This document shows, piece by piece, positions 22,421 to 34,042 of a stretch of 58,156 nt of DNA; the first letter of the stretch is position 1, and each line of letters starts with the position of its first letter. The position numbers and the translations under genes are program-made. Source of the DNA: Mesostigma viride (lineage: Eukaryota > Streptophyta > Mesostigmatophyceae > Mesostigmatales > Mesostigmataceae); NCBI GenBank assembly GCA_009746045.1, contig RPFO01000380.1:1616020-1674175 (forward strand), in the 5' to 3' direction. The notes beneath the pieces were generated by a model. It had not been told where the DNA came from. It did not search any database and saw only the letters and a program-made list of their open reading frames with translations.

Positions 22421-25400
22421 CAGTGTTTTTTTTAAGGTTTTCGCTACTAGTGGCGCTAGGCCACTTGTGGCGTTTCGAACTATGAAAACTTCAGTTTACT
22501 CGGCCAATGTGTGGCTTTAAGCCAATTAAAATTGGGCTTGGCACGGCCACGTGTGGCGGGCTGGCTTTTTGGTGCAGCAAATGACCCTGCCGGCAGTGGG
22601 GTCAGCGCGGCGCGGCGCCGTACTGGCTGTACACAAGGCGGGCGAGCGTCTCCGTCTCAGGCATCGGCGCCGGGCGCCGGGCCGCCGGCTGCCCGGCCTG
22701 CTGGCGGGCAGCCCCATTCTCATCATACTTCAATTGCACTTGTGTCTTCCTACTTAAATGAAAAGTATAAAAACCTATGAAGGTGTAGTGTTTACTAACG
22801 CGTTAAATAATGAGACTAAGGATGCATTATAGTTACCTAATTAGTTTCAGTCTACTATGAAGTGAGGTTACTCAGTCAAAAGTCAACTGAAAGTTAGTCA
22901 GCTCATAAGCTTCAGTAAGCGGCCGTACTAAATTTATGAAATCACTACGTCACGCGAGAATAAATTCAAAAAAAAGCACTGTGTGCTTTGAACTTACTTA
23001 ATTTGTTGTATTGGCGCAGTATTACTTCTCACGACCGACTTAGTAATGTTTGGCTTCCTAGTTTCCGTGATTCCGTCATGAACGAATAATAAGGATTATG
23101 GCTCATTCGCAATTGCTCATTGGTGGCCTCATCATTTTATTTAAAGTTCATTAATAATTACGCCCCTCTAAAAGCGAAGCCATGACTAGCTTGCACACTT
23201 GACTACATGCCGATGGCGGGGACAATGTAAGCAATTACGTTGTCGTCAGAAGGCCGGGCAACAAACTTGAAAACGCTAGCTGCCCAAAATTTGAGATTCC
23301 GCGGAAAGCACAGAAAATAAGAAAACTTAGTAGCTAGCAGCAAGGAATCATATAAGCAATTATGTATTTAAGTAAGAACACTGCCGGTTGCGCGGCGGCC
23401 CTTCTCCGCAGACCACACTGCATATGCCGCCTGGATCGGCATGTCTTCGTATGAAGAGCTGCATGCAAAGATGCGGACCGCCACGTTCAGATGGCGCTCG
23501 AGAAGGCGGTTGCGAATATCGCTCTTAATGAAATTCATGTGGCTGAACCTCCGCTCATTCTCCACGCTGGTAAGAGGGAGGAGCAGCATCAACTCTGCCA
23601 GCTGCAGATACGCCCCCACAAACTCGTGCATGAGCGGGTTGGTCAACAAAACCTTCCACAACGCCCTTGCGGACGTGTACTCCTGGCTGTTGCTCTTCAT
23701 CATGAGCATAAAGGAGTCGAGCTGGTCATCCAGGAGGGACGGGGAAATCAGTGGGCCCACCTTCTTCCCATTCACCATGGTGACCCCCACAGCAAACTTG
23801 CGCTTGAGCACCTGAACTTGTTTCTGCACCTCGGCCACGTCGCGCTCCTTCTCAGTCCACCAGCCTGGCTGCAAAATGGACATCGCGGAGAGCAGACCGT
23901 TTGGTGGGAATCGGATATCGAAGTCGTCCAGCACCACCTTGGCCGCAGCGGTAGCCTGCTCCTGCGCAGCAATTACGCGGAGTCTGAACTCCTCCTCCGT
24001 GACACTTGCCACTGAAACGTAGCGAGCCCGAGAACCCGAGGCCTCGTGCACCGTTTGACATGTTACCGGGTGTTCCATTTCCTGGCAGTTGCGGAAAACC
24101 TCGCCGCGGTCGGTGAGAAAGGGTGACGTGTCGGCATCCAAGTCTATAAACCCCTTCCAGAGGGTCCCAGTGAACACCTTGGGCCCTTCCACATACTCAT
24201 CACGGATTGTTGTCTTGCAGTCCTCGATCGCATGGGCAAGGGTGTCGAGCTGCAGGTCCTGCTGCTGGCACTGCTTGACCAAGAAATTCATGGCATCCAG
24301 CATGCGCGCGAACACGACCACCCCGAGCTGGGTGTCAATGTCCAGCATGTTGGCTAGCAAGTCCTGTGCTGCTGCCATTTGCTCCACTTCCTTGTGTTGG
24401 TAGGTGGCCAAGCACATGGCGATCGCAGGATACTCAATGCGGAACGTGTTGAGGCACCCCTGCACGCTAAGCCAGCGTGTGTCGGACACGCGCTGCAGCT
24501 TCCGGCCACCCGTGCCCAGCATCCCCTGCCACATCTTCAGTTGCTCTGACTTCATGGCTGAGTGCGCCACCCAGTTGTGTGCTGACTTGAGGATTGACTC
24601 CACCCGCGCAAACAAGGAGTTCCCCTTGAGCTCGTTCGCTATCAGGCTGAGCTTGTGCGGCGCGCAGTGCATGGGCACGAGGAAGGGTGCATTGCTCATC
24701 AAGAGCTTCTTCCCGACACCCTTCCGCTGCCCCATCATCACCGATGCCCCATCTGACCCGAAGCCAACCAGCTTCACCACGAGCTGATCGTCCGTGATTC
24801 CGAGCATGCCTCGCATTACTATGCACAGCTCGTTGTGCAGGGAGAGGGCGTCCACCGCAGTCACCTTTTTTAGCGTGACAAACTCCTGCTGCTTTATTCC
24901 ATCCTCCACAAAAGCCACCTCCACCGACATGAATTCTACGTTATCATTGGCCTTGGACTCATCGACGGTGACCGCGACATACCTAGCCGCGGCGACCCTT
25001 GCCTTAAGGTCAGCAAGCAACACGGCATCCAACGCCTCCGCCATCTCCCAACCTGAGCCGTCAGTCCAATGGTGGGAGGGGAGCGCGTCCCTCATCTCCT
25101 CGTATTCGCAAAGGAGCGTTGGCAGCGACTCATAATCAGTCATAGGCTTACCCTTCGCCAGGGTGTACGCCATCGCCTTGAACTGCTTGAGCTTAAGTCG
25201 GTCGGACTTGCTCAGCTGACCAGGGGGGGGGCAAACTCGCCCATGACCGTCTGCCTCTGCCGGCTCTGCGTGCTCCTCTCCTCCCCTGAATACACCCGCA
25301 GGCACTCGCTCTTCTCCTTCGCAATGGCGGCCACGTGAGAGTCAGCCACAACGTGTGTCTTGAAAGTGTCGATCTTGAAAACCTTGGTCCCCCTACCCAG

Positions 25401-26540
25401 CCCGATGGTGACCTTGGCATCACGGCAAGGGCCGCAGTATGCTTCGTCCTTCTCTTCGTCATAGCGCAACCATGGGAAACGCAGCCCCCATTCGGGTTTC
25501 CACTTCCTATTGGCATCCGCGCCCTTCCAATCCCTCTTGGCAGGTGGCGCTACGAAAATGGAAAGCAGCACCAAGGAAATGAGGGGCGCATCACATCCAT
25601 TCGAAGGCACATCGGACCCCACTTCCCCGTCCATGACCTTAATGCTGACCTTGATGTAGTTCGCGTCTGCCCCTATCACCTCGGGATGTTCGGGCGCCCC
25701 CTCACTCTCTACCCGCCGAGCAGCAGCCCGCGTCTCCTTCGACCTAAGCCTTTTCGCCTCCTCGGGAGCGATCTCTACCGTCGCCTTGGTTTTCCCAACG
25801 ACAATGGAGGCTCCATTCGGACCTGGAAAGATTGGTTTGCATCGCATTCCGGCTGGGAGGGCCAAAGGCTTCCGGCCAAGCCCGGTGCCATAAAACACAC
25901 TATTTCTTCTCTCTCCTCCCCTCACTACCTGCGGCGGCCCAGGTGGCCTAAACGGCCCAGCGTCTGCCATGGATTTTTCCTACTTGGTAAATTAACAACA
26001 ACGATTACTAGTGCCGAAAGTCGAAACACATTAGTCAATGCAGTATGGCTGGCGAGTGACTTAATACTGAGGCGCCAGGCCGCCACTCGCCAGCTGTTAT
26101 ATGAGCCAGCTGTCGTGAAAATGCAGTTAATGAAATGCACACAAGCTGCAGTCTGCACAGTGCACTCTCCGTGCTCTGGTCTCGGGCAGCGGGCCACTTG
26201 CCACTTGGCACTTGGCCGCCGGCCGGGCTCTACGTACTGTACATGCACTATGCAGTCAGTCAGTCATAGTAGTACTCATAGTAGTAGTCTAGTACTAGGG
26301 AGGCTTGTGGCGGAACGCCGACCGGAAGACCGGCTGACACCGCCAATTGTGGCGTAACCTGTACTAGAGTAAACTTCAGGCACGGCCACCCTGTGGCGAA
26401 ACGAAACTACGAAGTAGAACAGCACGGCCAAATTGTGGCTTCTTGGGAGCCCTGTCAAAGTGGGTGGCAACGCCACATTTTGCCAAAAAAAGTGCCACAC
26501 CGCCACATTTGGCGGTGTATCGCCACTAAAAAAAACACTG
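22421..26540 (-). mobile_element. hAT transposon with its own transposase gene (4.1 kb)
   Basis: Flanked by a perfect 8-bp duplication AGCTGCAC (22413-22420 and 26541-26548). Ends are CAGTGTTTTTTTTAAGG at left and, reverse strand at right, CAGTGTTTTTTTTAGTGGCG. Both subterminal zones are dense in GTGGCG/CGCCAC motifs, likely transposase binding sites. The only long gene is the minus-strand transposase at 23368-25970. The element sits inside the larger hAT-type element. Clean ends and duplication suggest a fairly recent insertion. Confidence 0.9.
23368..25970 (-). CDS. hAT superfamily transposase, one frame break in a C9 tract
   Basis: About 860 codons in two overlapping frames: 25970-25212 (252 residues) and 25305-23368. 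They would fuse if the run of nine C (plus-strand G at 25223-25231) changed length by one, so this is either a consensus error or a recent inactivation. The N-terminal part has a TTF/BED-like finger: FPWLRYDEEKDEAYCGPC, then THVVADSH. The second part has the RNase H-like core: YVAVTVDESK (first Asp), GFGSDGASVMMG (second Asp), RVSDTRWLS, and near the C terminus the hAT dimerisation region LLLPLTSVENERRFSHM followed by FIKSDIRNRL. It would cut and paste the surrounding 4.1-kb element in the nucleus. GC content is higher than in the flanks. Confidence 0.88.
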
Positions 26541-26589
26541 AGCTGCACTACTGTAGGAATAAGCGGCGTTTATTAGGGGGCATAGGAAT

Positions 26590-27521
26590 CAGCGCTTCGT
26601 TTAGACTTTTTTCCACAGCCGGCACCGCGCCGGCAACAATTTTCCTTGGCCGGTAGCCGGCGAATGCCGGCCAATAGCCGGCGTAGGCCGGCCACGAGCT
26701 GGCCAAGTACATGGCTCTGTGGACTGAGGAGTGTGGAGGCACTGATGGAACGCGGGAACTGATGCTGGTTGATAAACTTGATAGATGTTTGAAAACTACA
26801 TCCCTCACATTGTTTGTTTTACTAAATAATTATGAGGCGCGGCGTCGACCACCTGCAACGATAAATAGAACAAAAGATTATTTTAATTTTTTAAAAAATA
26901 ATTATTCCTGAGCGTACTCCCCTGTCGTTTTTCATAGCTACCAAACAAACAAAGAAAGTGTAAATAAATATTCTTTGACTGCCCAACTGAAGCGCTTCTT
27001 TTGCGGTAAAAAACAAAGAATCTCTGGCTGAAAATTTTGCTCAGTTTTGCTAGCCGTCAAAAGAGCAGTGCAGCTTAGTGCAGCCGGCTGGGTAGCCTGC
27101 GTTATAAAACAAACAAAGAATTATTAAATTTCGCAGCTAGTTCAACGGTTGTTTGGTAACCAAACAAACAAACTAATCACTAATTAATTGGACGGGCACA
27201 TTCGGACTTGCAACCAATAAAAAGCTTTTTTCTAATTTTAAAATGCTAGGGGTGCCGGCGCTGCGGTGTTGTTGTTGTTGTTCTTGTTGTGTCCCACGCC
27301 GCACATGGGCAGCAGAGAATCTACAGAGGCCGAGGGCCGGATACCGTATATTAGGCTGCGGTGTAAGTTGTGTACCTTACAGCATGAGGTGGGCCCCGCC
27401 GCGCCGGCACCTAGGAGAGCCAGCCGTCTGGCCGGATCCGCGCCGGGTACTTTTCTCCACAGCCGGATCCGTCCGGATCCGGCAGCCGGATCCGACGGAT
27501 CCGGCTGTAAACGAAGCGCTG
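26590..27521. mobile_element. Non-autonomous hAT-type element (932 bp)
   Basis: Flanked by a perfect 8-bp duplication ATAGGAAT (26582-26589 and 27522-27529). Terminal inverted repeats are CAGCGCTTCGTTTA at left and TAAACGAAGCGCTG at right (14 of 14). The subterminal zones hold GC-rich palindromic repeats: GCCGGC at left (26618-26700) and GCCGGATCC / GGATCCGGC at right (27432-27505). The middle is AT-rich with repeated AACAAACAAAGAA. No coding capacity. Confidence 0.88.
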
Positions 27522-27559
27522 ATAGGAATACGTGCACACATTTTGTTCAGCGGGGAAAG

Positions 27560-27655
27560 TGCCCCCGGGCTTCCGACGTGAGCAACACCAGGTGTATCCA
27601 CCAGTAACAATCCATGGTCAGTTTCAAACCGAACATTCATTGGTGAATTTCTCAA
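27560..27655 (-). pseudogene. Possible captured P-loop GTPase fragment
   Basis: On the minus strand a short frame reads NVRFETDHGLLLVDTPGVAH, ending near the hAT-type insertion at 27529. LLLVDTPGV preceded by a polar strand is the form of a G3 (Walker B) motif in TRAFAC GTPases. Only about 35 residues are open and no G1 or G4 motif is seen, so this may be chance or a small piece of a host gene carried by the outer element. Confidence 0.25.
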
Positions 27656-28284
27656 GTATTGTCAGCGGGCCTTGGAAAGGGGGCAAATTCAGCAAGCGCT
27701 GCGGAGCTTAGATACTCAAATTTCGTTTTTGGTTCGTAACTTACAGCTAATCAATTTGCTTCCGGATCAAAGTGTGATCTGGTCACTGAACACGAAAATT
27801 TCAGCGCGTTGGGGGGGGGCATATGGGGGCCGGCTGTCGGCGCACCGGTGGCGGCGCCCCAGGGGGGCGCTAGCATACTGGGGGCCAGCAAGTTTCATTC
27901 CGGCGGTTGGCATTGGACCCTGAGTTCAATATGGGGGCCGGACATTTCGACCTGGCGGTGGCGGTATTGGGCCCCCAAATAGCATGGCTGTATGTCACCC
28001 CTCCTCCGTCAACTGGCAGAGATGACAAGCGGGACCAACCGTAGGCCCGTACTCCCCAACTACGGTTCAGGCTGCGTACCTGCCTAGGTCAGCAACGCCA
28101 AAACTAGCTCTGGCGCCAAATTCCGGAGCCGGGCGCCGTATAATACGCGAAAAATACGTATTATGCGCCGTATTGGCGTTGAGAACGCAATACGCCGTAT
28201 TTCTAGTACGTTAGTACGCCAAACCCCGCCGTATTGTATAATACGGCGTATTTACCGTATTATACGGCGTATTGGCGTTCACTG

Positions 28285-29440
28285 CTTGTGGCGGAGGTAC
28301 TCCGGCCACAGGTCGCGTCGCTGCTGCCAGCTGCTGAGCGGGGGTCAGGTCGTCGTCCAGCATCCATGTGACCTGTCGTGCAACCGCTTGTGACGAGAGA
28401 GGAACCGCTGCTTGTCCTCACGGGAGGGGAAGGTGAGCAGAACTGGTGGGGGAGCCGCCTTGTCCCGTGAGTGGGGAATTGAATTAAGGCGGAATCGAAG
28501 GCGGTGACACCCACGCAGTTCTACCTCACCTACCAGGCCCATGAGGGTAAGGAGCTGGTCCTTGAGCTCGTCGGCAAGGGAGGTTGACGTCTCACCTGGC
28601 TTATGGGGGAAACGACGCAGCACCACTCGGTACTCGCGGCGAGCGCGGTCGGTGGCCTCCCGTTGGTTGGCCTGGCGGTGGTCCTCCACTGAGCTCCTGG
28701 AGCTTCGTGGCGATGGCGTCCGGGCCGGCCGGTGGTTGAGGCGGTCGCTAGCTGACCGCAGCAGGTCCGCATATAGAGGAGAGCGGCGGGAGGTCGCCAG
28801 CATCCAGCCGGGGTGGCTGGGATGCGATGGTGGCCTTCTGCTCCGCTATCTTTGGGACCTGTGAGGCCAGGGCCTCGGTGTGAGCGGTGATGGCTTCAAG
28901 CTTCTTCATGAGCACGCCGCACTTGCCCTCCACCTGGTTGAGGCGAGAGACAAGTGCAGCGTGCGTCTCAGATGCCTGCGCCGCGGTGTGCAGCACCGTG
29001 AACTGGGCCGGGGGTTGGAGCTTGTGGACGACCTTGATTTCCACATTGGAGACCCGGGCCTCCACCGTGTTGAGCGTCGTGTTCAGCTAGCAAGGTCAGC
29101 TTCTCGGCCAACGGCCAGGTCACGTGCTCCTCCAGCACTGCTCGGATGTCATCCTTGCAGAGGGAGGAAGCCGATGTGTCTGTCGGCGGCGCAGGCTGGG
29201 CTGGGGCGCGGATCGATCTTGGCGGCGATTTTGTCCATAGGTAGCTGGAAGAAGCTGCATGCACAAGATAGCGAGGCGGTGGTCTCCCCTGGCAAAGAAC
29301 CTCTCCAGGTTCTTGTCGCGGATGGGCGCTGTTCAGCATTCATCCACTCTCTCCGCATCCACACTCACGAGCCACGAGCCACGAGCCACGAGGTAGCCAT
29401 GGCTGCCGGAGCTCATAACTTTCACGTTTGAGCCCCGAAT
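28285..29440 (-). mobile_element. L1-like family 1 ORF1, 5' part (split by the outer hAT-type element)
   Basis: Resumes the ORF1 broken at 20767. On the minus strand, in several frames: a coiled-coil stretch near 29060-28880 (AALVSRLNQVEGKCGVLMKK), the RRM at about 28640-28570 (YRVVLRRFPHKPGET), PPVLLTFPSREDKQRFLSRH near 28440-28400, and the start of the C-terminal domain (LDDDLTPAQQL) near 28365. Frameshifts interrupt it at least three times. It stops near 29440, where a second ORF1 copy begins on the other strand. Confidence 0.7.
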
Positions 29441-29449
29441 TCAGCTGTG

Positions 29450-29880
29450 AATATCACAATCGCTTCGTCTTTCTTAGACGCACATGCTGATATAATTTTC
29501 CAAAGCTATAACGCACTATATGGCGAATAAACGCGCCTCGACGCAACGCAGCCTGGCGGCTGCGCTCGGCAATGAAAATACGTCTGCAGCTCCGGCTGCA
29601 GCTTCGCCATCAGGGCCGGAAGGCAGTGCTGCCACTAGTCGCGCACTGGTGGTCGTCCAGCTAGCACCCTCCCGGGCTTCCTGCATGCCTCGCCTTCAGC
29701 CTCGCCTGAGCCAAAACGCAGCCGCCCAACCGAACCGAGCTGGTCTGAGCGCGATTTTGACGTTGACGGGTTATTTTCCACCTTCAACGATGCCAGTGTT
29801 ACGTCCTGGCTCGACTCTATCCCAAACATCTCGCCTAACCTTACCTAAACTAGTGATGAGGCACCTACCGAGGAGTGAGG
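29450..29880 (+). mobile_element. L1-like ORF1 5' end, plus strand
   Basis: The 5' leader (CAATCGCTTCGTCTTTCTTA at 29459) and start codon at 29520 (MANKRASTQRSLAAAL) match the leader and start of the ORF1 at 10568-10501. The frame continues with ENTSAAPAAASPSGPEGS and ALVVVQ, then shifts. A second frame gives RDFDVDGLFSTFNDASVTSW. Similarity ends near 29880. Head-to-head with the minus-strand copy at 29440, so these are two separate insertions. Confidence 0.7.
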
Positions 29881-29899
29881 AGCTATATTGGCTATAAGA

Positions 29900-30370
29900 C
29901 CTAGGACGCGACGACGCTGCTTCTCAATGCATTCCCTTATAATACGCCATATACCGAATAAAACCAGGGTACTACGAAGGAAACAATACTACACTGCCGT
30001 GACCCAAGCTAATATGTGTTAATTCATTTAACACACGCCGAGTGCCATTCACGAAGGACAACTGCTGCATAAATGATCGCCGACAGGCGTGTATGCTCGG
30101 GCCGACATCGACCCTCGCACACAGGACCAACGCACGTCCACAAGGTTCACACGCAGGATAAAAGGACCACTACTAAAGTACGCAGCGCGGCGCGACTGCA
30201 CCGAACCACCATACTGTACAAGTGCCACGTCACAAGGCCCGGTACCGACCGGCCAAAAGGTCCTTACTACACGTAAGCCTAGGAAAGTCAGCGAACTGCT
30301 CCGGAATGGCTGAGGCAACAAGGGACCTAATTTACGTCCGTAACAACAACAAAAGTTACGCGACGTAACA
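29900..30370 (-). mobile_element. Ty3/gypsy-type 3' LTR (outer end uncertain)
   Basis: On the minus strand the LTR begins TGTTACGTCGCGTAAC at 30370, directly after a purine run (GGGGGGAGG, 30380-30371) that fits a polypurine tract. TGTTACG starts are common in Ty3/gypsy LTRs. The other end, at roughly 29900, is not clear: I could not find a matching 5' LTR or a target duplication. It contains the AT-rich stretch GTGTTAAATGAATTAACAC, a near-palindrome. Confidence 0.5.
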
Positions 30371-31089
30371 CCTCCCCCCCACAAAGGTAGGGAGCCCTCT
30401 CCCTACGCACAGGGAGGAAACCAAGGGATAGGAAACCTAATGCACCCAGCACACACCAACACAATCGGCAGGCCATCCAAGATACAAAGCACCAACGTAT
30501 TAACTCGGTCTCCACCACCACGCCGGGAGGTGTAGGGTTAACCAGCACCAAGCCTGGTGGTAGGTTCCCCTAACTGCCTGGAACAGAGTCCTTGCCGGGG
30601 GGACGGCACTGGGCAGGACACACAGAGTAAACAAATCAGTACCAAGGACCAAGAACGACCAGTCAACTGGCCAGAACGTGAGGGCGACTCTATATACCGG
30701 AGGGACAACACCCTCAGGTCGGGCCTAAGGCCCTCTATCTAGTTGCCATCAGTCTGATAAGTGCCACGCGAGGCCAGCAGAACATCCAGATACGCATGGT
30801 AGTGGGCCACATCATCGGCATTGTCATGCCTATCTACAGTGAGGAAAACATCGGCCCACACGCCATCAGGAAAAAGACCCAGGAAGGCCCAGTAATACCT
30901 ATGCTGCGTAAGAACGACCTGGCCACCACAACGGTACGAGCCGCGCCAAAATCTGCCCTCGTAAGCGGTACCCGAAAAGTGGCGCCAAATGCGATTTTTG
31001 GTGTGCGCGTGCACGAAAGTGACCGAATTCCGGGCGACAGGCATGGCGGTCTGGCAGGCGATGCTGAGCGTGTATAAAGGCACTATCAA
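30371..31089 (-). mobile_element. 3' internal end of the gypsy-type element
   Basis: An open frame from 31089 to 30739 (116 residues; YRCGGQVVLTQHRYYWAFLG, then HNDADDVAHYHAYLDVLLAS after a short linker) ends 360 bases before the polypurine tract. I do not recognise the domain. Its position suggests the C-terminal end of a Pol polyprotein or an extra 3' ORF. The element is cut upstream of 31089, with no RT or integrase seen. Confidence 0.35.
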
Positions 31090-32100
31090 GGCTGAAATTT
31101 TACGATTATCCTCCTAAGGTGTTATTCGATCCACCACTGTTTTTTTTTCGCCATAAAGTTTGCGGAATCGAACAGCATGTTGCGTCATTCATAGATGGGT
31201 GCCTGAATGGTCGCAGATTTTCTCTCGACCCCACCTGACCGCAGCAAAAAAATTTCCCGATGAAGTGCGCCCTAAGATCGGGGTTTCGATCATAAACGAC
31301 GCATTTTTTAATTCTAAAGACTTTGACCGAACGACTTTCTTCATTACCGCTTCAATTTTTTTTTCCTGAGCTACCGCATATTTCCGACCAATTTCAAGGC
31401 TGTGTCAGGTTTGGCAGACCCATACTTCGTATACATCTGCGTTTGCCCCGAACGTCATGTTTAATGCAGGCTTTGTGGGCTCTAAAGACGCCCACGATGT
31501 TGGGGCTTTTATCAGCCTCTGGACATGCACAAACTGCGGTCAGCAGGTGAATGCCGGAACGAGTTTCTGCGGCGGGGTGTGCGAAACAGACATCAAGCGC
31601 AAGGCAGACATGGATACCTCCGAGCGGTATGTTCCCATATTCATATCTAGGGGCGAATTCACTCCTTGTTGAGGCCCTGACCTTGTCACGGATGAATATG
31701 TTACCAGTTCCCCATCTCCGGAGTTTCTCTTTTGGTCATCTTCTTATCTTACGGGAAGTGCGTCATGAATCGTATAGCGAGCTACGGTTTCATGGCGAGC
31801 CTTTTCTTCACATCAGCGACGTACAGGTTACCTTACAGGCTAGGGATGTCAAGGAATTCTTCACACGGATATTAGGAAGGTTGCATGATGGATTGCGGGC
31901 AAGATATTACGGGCTGGCTGGCAGCCTTGCAGCGCTATTGCCGCCGATGGCAATGATTTACAGTCAGGGCTATGGATCACAAAGCTGTTGCTTTGCTCTA
32001 GTTGTACATGCTGCAATTTATTGGGATTGTGCTCACGGCCGAAGTAATGTTGCATTACATGGTTGACCACGAAGATTGATGGAAAACCCAGAAGCAATTG
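31090..32100. other. Unassigned stretch with a small zinc-ribbon-like frame
   Basis: No gene is clearly supported. The plus-strand frame 31457-31672 reads WTCTNCGQQVNAGTSFCGGV with a CxxC...CxxxC spacing like a zinc ribbon, then a stop. No intron borders extending it are convincing. It may be part of an old transposase or a host-gene fragment. Confidence 0.25.
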
Positions 32101-32102
32101 GT

Positions 32103-33430
32103 GGCTTTCTTTGATGCTTGATGGCTTCACATGCTTGTGAGTCCATAAAACCCACTGCATACGTGCCCACCATCTCTAAGCTGAAAGCATCTGCCTTCAA
32201 CAAGCATCTTAAGACATGCATGCACATGAGAACTGTCATGGTTTGTGGAGAGGGTGGCATATTGCGTGAGAGTGGAGAGAGGACAGTGGCCGGGCTAGGC
32301 CAGCTACCTGTGCTGCCACACGGCCGGGCGGCAAACACTGATGCACAAGCTGCCTTACACGCCAGCACCCAAGCTGCCTTCATACCCCTGAATGATGAGC
32401 AGAGGGCATCCTGGACGGCCGCATCCATGCAGTTCATGCAGTTCAGGCTGTGCGTGCTTGCCAAGGGCACGGGTAAATGAGCCAATGGCGGGCTATTATT
32501 ACGCACGCTGCAACCAGCGCCAATGAAGCAACCCAAGCCTGCCCGCCTGATAGGTATGTGTGTTTTGTTTTCTCATGTCGTGTGCACAACCAGCCATCCT
32601 TTATTTCCCTATGATGCATGTTTGCGGAATTCTGGCAACCTGGCACATGGCCAAACTCCTCAATGTCAGGGGTGGGAGGGGTTGTTTGTCAAGAGGATAG
32701 ACACACGCACATGCTCAACACATCTTGCTCCAATGCCACTGCCACTCACCCAGAAACTCAGGCACAACCACGCACGATCGCTAAGCTGCTAGCCAGAATC
32801 GCAGTCCTCACCAAATTGAGGGATGGGGCACCAGCTAGTTTGACAGTCTGGCTGAGGACGTGCAGGAGTTGAATGACATTTCTGAAGCAAGTAGTCACGG
32901 ATGGCTTGGAGAAACATGGTGAAGCATGCAAGGGCATGCATCTCATGCTGACAAGGGCCAGAGCAAGAGCATGAGCACAAGGCACGTGCCTATGAAGAGG
33001 CCATTGGCCTTGCACTATCTGTTGAAGACAACTGCGGTATGGTGGCCAAGCGGCTCACCGGGGATGTGCAGTGGCTTCTTCATGCTAGGTATGATGGCGG
33101 CCAAGTGCAGTCCTTTGGTGGCACATTTCAAGCCGGCAACCTTGAGGTAGCAACTGAGCAGTGTATGAGCTGTCCGTGGCTATGCACCACAGCTCTGGCT
33201 GAGGAGATCTAGTCCAACTTAGAAGCTGCATTGCCAGCAACGTGAGCCCCTATAACATAGACAGGGACATGGGGACATCCATGGTGATGCAGAGGACCAT
33301 GTGTGGCAATCTTAGTCAGGCGGGCCGCTTGCCAAGGGATGTGCTGCTACCGAATCAAGGCGCACAAAACACATCGCAGCCATGCCTGGCATGCTTAGAT
33401 TATTACATTGCCAAGCTGAGTTTGCGACTA
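32103..33430 (+). pseudogene. Degraded transposase-like remnant
   Basis: The plus-strand frame 32118-32480 reads CESIKPTAYVPTISKLKASA, then FNKHLKTCMHM and IPLNDEQRASWTAASMQF. That resembles the region between a BED-type finger and the core of hAT transposases, but there is no catalytic motif. Downstream short frames (ARIAVLTKLRDGAPASLTVW; SPYNIDRDMGTSMVMQRTMC) may belong to the same decayed gene. Many stops and shifts are present. Confidence 0.3.
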
Positions 33431-33639
33431 CCGTGCATGCTGTGGGTTTGAACTGATCATGCTAGCCAACGTGACAGCTGGCAGTTCTTATGTCTAACAA
33501 GCCCCTACTTGAAAATTGCCTGAGCAAGGCCATATGCACATATATACAGCCATGTCTAGCCACTGTTCATAGTAGTATGCATATATCTTTGTCTATTCGT
33601 CACAAAAGTTGTGTTATATTATCTGTGAAAGGTCTGAAC

Positions 33640-34038
33640 AGTTAGCAACACAGTTGGTGGGAGTTGGCCATACCGTTACTAAAGAACTTTGCATCCAAGG
33701 TTGAGTGATTAGCTGGAAATTAGCAGGTGTTGCATGGACCAGTGAACCCAATGACACTTGATGGACCTGAAGTTTTGTGCAATGTCTGAAATGATGATTA
33801 TTAACATGCGCGCTTGTTTTCAGCCTCAACTGAGCACATCTGGCATGGGAAACTGCAAGAAATGTGACGGGAATGCAAAAAACGCACATTTTTGCTCACA
33901 CTTGCTAGCGAGCTGTCAATGAATGAAGTACAACGGACCTGAATTTTTGTGCAATGTCTACAATGATGATATTTAATATGCTTGCAAGTTTCCAGCCCCA
34001 ACTGAGCACATCTTGTATGAAAACTGTCATGAAATGTG
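33640..34038. repeat. Satellite-like repeat, about 180-bp units (left part)
   Basis: Two diverged units share TGGACCTGAAGTTTTGTGCA / CGGACCTGAATTTTTGTGCA, ATGTCTRMAATGATGAT, TTTCCAGCCCCAACTGAGCA and AACTGCAAGAAATGTG. A further unit lies at 36122-36360 beyond the piggyBac-like insertion. No coding signal. Confidence 0.7.
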
Positions 34039-34042
34039 TTAA

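Larger units (their letters stand above)
20768..28284. mobile_element. Outer hAT-type element (7.5 kb) with nested insertions
   Basis: Flanked by a perfect 8-bp duplication CTTGTGGC (20760-20767 and 28285-28292) inside an L1-like ORF1. The ends are inverted: CAGTGTGAGCCAGTACGGC at left and, on the reverse strand at right, CAGTGAACGCCAATACGCCG. Both ends hold runs of GTATTATACGC / GGCAATACGGC subterminal repeats, as hAT elements carry for transposase binding. After removing two nested elements about 2.4 kb remains, with no transposase of its own. It is therefore a non-autonomous hAT-type element carrying older fragments: an L1-like 3' end (21062-21400), a stretch related to the piggyBac-like element (about 21655-22300) and a possible gene fragment (27560-27655). 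Confidence 0.8.

Noticed and set aside
22421-26540. Transposase as a domesticated host gene
   Set aside because: It lies within clear terminal inverted repeats and an 8-bp target duplication, so it is simply the gene of a transposon.
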